A DNA stretch of 8,418 bases, taken from positions 1 to 8,418 of the forward strand of contig JALWEL010000172.1 in assembly GCA_027014065.1 (NCBI GenBank). Reading direction: 5' to 3'. Of the stretch, positions 5,994 through 8,418 are shown piece by piece; within the stretch, counting starts at the first letter, position 1; each line of letters starts with the position of its first letter. The notes beneath the pieces were generated by a model. It saw only the letters and a program-made list of their open reading frames with translations. It was not told the DNA's origin and ran no database searches. The DNA is from DHVE2 group archaeon. Lineage in GTDB: Archaea > Thermoplasmatota > Thermoplasmata > Thermoplasmatales > Aciduliprofundaceae. A program made the translations under genes and the position numbers.

Positions 5994-7252
5994 AAGTAGC
6001 AGTAGTCGGACTTGGCTATATTGGACTCCCAACGGCGGTGACAATTGCAAACGCAGGCATTCCAGTGTATGGATACGATATAAACGAAAAGCTTGTAAGC
6101 GAAGTAACGGATGGAAAGACATACATCAAAGAGGAGGGTTTCGTAGAAGCGTTAAAAAAAGCAATATCAACCGGAATGCTTAAAGTTGGAACCGAAATGA
6201 AAAATTCCGATTACTATTTGATTGCGGTGAACACATCATTAAATAAAGCGAACAAAAAAATAAACTTGCAGCATCTCAAATCCGCATGTGCTTCTGTAGG
6301 AGCGGTACTTAAAAAAGGGGATGTCATTATCGTGGAGTCTACAGTGACTCCGGGTACTACAGAGAATATTTTGATTCCAATAATTGAGGAAAAAAGTGGT
6401 TTGGAATGCTGCGAAGATTTTCACATTGCGTACTGCCCTGAAAGGGTTCTTCCGGGCAATTTGATGTACGAATTAATACACAATGATAGAATTGTTGGCG
6501 GGGCTGATGAGAAATCCGGAGAAAAAGTAAGGGAGTTTTATTCGCATTATGTGAAGGGCAAAATACATGTGACCGATGTGAAAACCGCCGAGCTGGCAAA
6601 GCTCATGGAAAATACGTATCGAGCTGTAAACATCGCGCTGGCAAATGAGCTGGCACTTATAGTTGAAAAAGTCGGCGGCAATGTGTACAAAGCTATAGAA
6701 ATGGCGAATTCTCATCCTCGCGTTAACATTCATCTTCCTGGGCCCGGAGTGGGGGGTTATTGCTTGACAAAAGATCCATGGTTCCTGATAGAAGATTATT
6801 CCGAATCAAAAATAATTAAGGAGTCCCTTGAAATAAATTCCTATATGCCTGAACATGTGGTGGAGATAGTTGAAAATGCATTGAGAGGAAAGGGCAAAGA
6901 AATAAATGGGGCGAAAATCGCGGTTCTGGGACTCGCGTATAAGGGCAATGTCTCTGATCCGAGGGAGAGCCCGGGGTATGAAGTATATTTACTCCTTCTG
7001 AATAAAGGTGCGAGGGTAGTGATACATGATCCGTATGTGGAAGAGTACATGGGTTATGTGCCCGAGAGATCTATTGAAGACGCTGTGAAAGATGCGGATG
7101 CGGTAGTTATAACCACCGAGCACAATATTTATGGAAATATAGATTGGAATGCCCTGAAAGAGCTCATGGCTGAAAATCCAGTGATCGTGGATACTAAGAA
7201 CATAATTAATGGCGTAGAATTGAATGTGGTCAAGTTGGGTGTTAGGGAATGA
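5990..7252 (+). CDS. wecC: UDP-N-acetyl-hexosamine 6-dehydrogenase (WecC/UDP-ManNAc dehydrogenase type)
   Basis: A 420-residue member of the UDP-glucose/GDP-mannose dehydrogenase family, which oxidises C6-OH to a carboxylate with two NAD+. The N-terminal Rossmann motif is GLGYIGLP (7-14), followed by ESTVTPGTT (116-124) and YCPERVLPGN (148-157). The middle domain has ELAKLMENTYR (201-211; K204 and N208 are active-site positions). GPGVGGYCLTKDPWFL (251-266) contains the catalytic nucleophile C258. The C-terminal UDP-binding domain begins near VLGLAYKGNVSDPRESP. The combination PERVLPG, NDRIVGG and DPWF matches UDP-ManNAc dehydrogenases (WecC) better than UDP-GlcNAc dehydrogenases (WbpA), and the next gene is the matching epimerase. 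Tyr257 stands where most relatives have His before the cysteine. Coupled to both neighbours by ATGA overlaps. The family is certain; the substrate, ManNAc or GlcNAc, is inferred. Confidence 0.92.
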   Translation: MKVAVVGLGYIGLPTAVTIANAGIPVYGYDINEKLVSEVTDGKTYIKEEGFVEALKKAISTGMLKVGTEMKNSDYYLIAVNTSLNKANKKINLQHLKSACASVGAVLKKGDVIIVESTVTPGTTENILIPIIEEKSGLECCEDFHIAYCPERVLPGNLMYELIHNDRIVGGADEKSGEKVREFYSHYVKGKIHVTDVKTAELAKLMENTYRAVNIALANELALIVEKVGGNVYKAIEMANSHPRVNIHLPGPGVGGYCLTKDPWFLIEDYSESKIIKESLEINSYMPEHVVEIVENALRGKGKEINGAKIAVLGLAYKGNVSDPRESPGYEVYLLLLNKGARVVIHDPYVEEYMGYVPERSIEDAVKDADAVVITTEHNIYGNIDWNALKELMAENPVIVDTKNIINGVELNVVKLGVRE

Positions 7253-8352
7253 AAGTATGCGTCGTTTTGGGAACAAGGCCCGAAATAATCAAAATGTCGC
7301 CGGTGATAAGAGAATTGGAGCGAAGAAAAATAGAGTATTTTGTGATACATACTGGTCAGCATTACTCATACAACATGGACAGGGTTTTTTTCGAAGATTT
7401 AGAACTTCCAGAGCCAGATTATAAATTAGATGTGGGAGAAAAGTACCACTCACATGGCTCCCAGACTGGAGAGATGATCAAGGGAATAGAGGGTATATTG
7501 ATGAAAGAAAAGCCGGACGTGGTGCTTGTTGAAGGAGACACAAATAGTGTTCTCGCAGGGGGATTGGCTGCTGTTAAATTGCACATCCCTGTGGGACATG
7601 TGGAGGCGGGCCTGCGGAGCTTCGACAGGAGGATGCCCGAAGAAATAAATAGGATTGTGGTGGATCATATATCCGATTATCTCTTTGCGCCTACGGATGT
7701 TGCTAAAGAAAATCTGCTCTACGAAGGAATTTCGGAGGATAAAATATACGTGACAGGAAACACCATAGTGGATGCGGTGTACCAGAATTTGGAGATTGCA
7801 AAGAGAAAGTCCAAGATTCTGGATAAATTCTCTCTCATAAGAGGAGAATATATTGTTATAACATTTCATAGGGCCGAGAACGTGGATGACCCAGAGAGGT
7901 TAAAGAAACTCGTAGATATGCTCAATATGCTGGATCATCATGCAATTTTCCCCATGCATCCGCATACCAAAAAGAGAATAGAAGAAAATGGATTGAAGAT
8001 AAACAATCCAAACCTTATTGTTACTGAGCCCATAGGGTACTTAGATTTCCTTTTGCTCCTCGCCAATGCAAAATTGGTGCTTACAGATTCTGGCGGGATA
8101 CAGGAAGAGAGCAATATTCTCCATATTCCATGTCTTACTCTTAGAGATAACACAGAGAGACCGGAGACTGTGGAAGTAGGCAGCAATATCGTGGTTGGCG
8201 TTGATCCAAATAATGTGATTAACCATGTGAACGAAATCATTACGGATAAAGAGAAATTTAATGAGATGTCCAGCGCGCCGGTGGTGTATGGGGATGGGAA
8301 GAGTGCAAAAAAAATGGTATCTGTCCTATTGGGTGGAAAGGATGGATATTAA
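7249..8352 (+). CDS. wecB: UDP-N-acetylglucosamine 2-epimerase (WecB type, non-hydrolysing)
   Basis: A 367-residue GT-B-fold epimerase that interconverts UDP-GlcNAc and UDP-ManNAc in the cytoplasm. The start is the classic VVLGTRPEIIK (K15). TGQHYSYNM, VEGDTNSVLAG (D97), HVEAGLRSFDRRMPEEINR (E119, E131/E132), FHRAENVD (H207), DSGGIQEE (280-287) and the uridine-binding end LRDNTERPET-x-x-x-GSN follow. All catalytic positions known from E. coli WecB are present and the length is typical. The stretch HVEAGLRSFDRR is closer to WecB than to the HMEAGNR form of WbpI/UDP-GlcNAc3NAcA epimerases. The gene overlaps the dehydrogenase gene by four bases; GGTG (7238-7241) is a modest ribosome site before ATG 7249. 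In this cluster it would supply either the ManNAc branch or the final C2 inversion. Confidence 0.93.
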   Translation: MKVCVVLGTRPEIIKMSPVIRELERRKIEYFVIHTGQHYSYNMDRVFFEDLELPEPDYKLDVGEKYHSHGSQTGEMIKGIEGILMKEKPDVVLVEGDTNSVLAGGLAAVKLHIPVGHVEAGLRSFDRRMPEEINRIVVDHISDYLFAPTDVAKENLLYEGISEDKIYVTGNTIVDAVYQNLEIAKRKSKILDKFSLIRGEYIVITFHRAENVDDPERLKKLVDMLNMLDHHAIFPMHPHTKKRIEENGLKINNPNLIVTEPIGYLDFLLLLANAKLVLTDSGGIQEESNILHIPCLTLRDNTERPETVEVGSNIVVGVDPNNVINHVNEIITDKEKFNEMSSAPVVYGDGKSAKKMVSVLLGGKDGY

Positions 8353-8418
8353 TGATATATTTATGAAAATGTATGACTGGGTATTGGCTCAAAATTACGA
8401 AGGATATGATCCGTACGA
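8342..8418 (+). CDS. N-terminus of a further glycan-cluster protein with NYEGYDPY motif (partial)
   Basis: An open frame starts at ATG 8342, overlapping the end of the epimerase gene by 11 bases, and runs off the window. It reads MDINDIFMKMYDWVLAQNYE and then GYDPY plus a first Asp/Glu base pair. Internal ATGs at 8363 and 8369 are alternative starts. A GGTGG stretch in the end of the epimerase gene could serve as its ribosome site. From memory, a motif like NYxGYDPYD-x-L near the start is found in archaeal and bacterial proteins of glycan clusters that are sometimes misnamed delta-aminolevulinate dehydratase and that look like helical six-hairpin glycosidase-type folds. Only 25 residues are visible, so this identity is tentative; the coding call is supported by tight packing with the operon. 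Confidence 0.55.
   Translation, partial: MDINDIFMKMYDWVLAQNYEGYDPY

Noticed and set aside
7450..7869. 139-codon open frame on the minus strand opposite the epimerase gene
   Set aside because: It is antisense to strongly conserved epimerase motifs, has an atypical His/Tyr/Phe-rich composition, and lacks a domain or ribosome site.
1..8418. CRISPR array, tRNA, rRNA, insertion sequence or prophage signals
   Set aside because: No regularly spaced long repeats, cloverleaf-like sequences, transposase motifs or terminal inverted repeats were found on reading. The ATPase/DUF234 gene alone does not establish a mobile element.

Overview
The window looks like chromosomal DNA from a euryarchaeon. The base composition is AT-rich and AGA/AGG dominates the arginine codons. 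Ribosome-binding sites are of the GGTGA type, and the first genes of transcription units apparently lack them, with TATA-like tracts upstream instead. There is also an archaeal-type ATPase/DUF234 protein and a membrane sugar-phosphate transferase with archaeal NxxN-AGYxG motifs. A Thermoplasmata/DHVE2-like relative is my guess, but the sequence does not prove the lineage.

Layout: (1) bases 1-65 are probably the last 20 codons of a plus-strand gene. (2) Bases 66-149 are a short control region with three copies of TCATGGTT, a TATA-like tract and an inverted repeat. (3) Bases 150-1349 (+) encode an ATPase with a winged-helix region and a PD-(D/E)XK-like C-terminus; it is convergent with, and probably unrelated to, the rest. 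(4) A minus-strand operon reads leftward from 4906 to 1403: PLP aminotransferase (WbpE type), Gfo/Idh/MocA oxidoreductase (WbpB type), left-handed beta-helix acetyltransferase (WbpD type) and polyprenyl-phosphate sugar-1-phosphate transferase. (5) A divergent promoter region of about 90 bp follows. (6) A plus-strand operon reads rightward from 4995: DUF354 GT-B-like protein, UDP-sugar 6-dehydrogenase (WecC type), UDP-GlcNAc 2-epimerase (WecB type), and the start of a further gene that runs off the window.

Together the two units encode every catalytic step needed to turn UDP-GlcNAc into a UDP-2,3-diacetamido-2,3-dideoxy-hexuronic acid: C6 oxidation, C3 oxidation, C3 transamination, N-acetylation and C2 epimerisation. 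They also encode a membrane enzyme that could load a first sugar phosphate on a polyprenyl/dolichyl carrier. The most likely role is making sugars for an archaeal N-glycan, S-layer glycan or other surface polysaccharide. No clear classical glycosyltransferase, flippase or oligosaccharyltransferase is in view, so the cluster probably continues to the right.

Most worth checking: the membrane transferase has Asn where the family has its catalytic/metal-binding Asp (GNVGS instead of GDxGS). The dehydrogenase and epimerase resemble the UDP-ManNAcA pair (WecC/WecB) more than WbpA/WbpI, so the order of steps may differ from the Pseudomonas route. A phased repeat array lies at the start of the ATPase gene.
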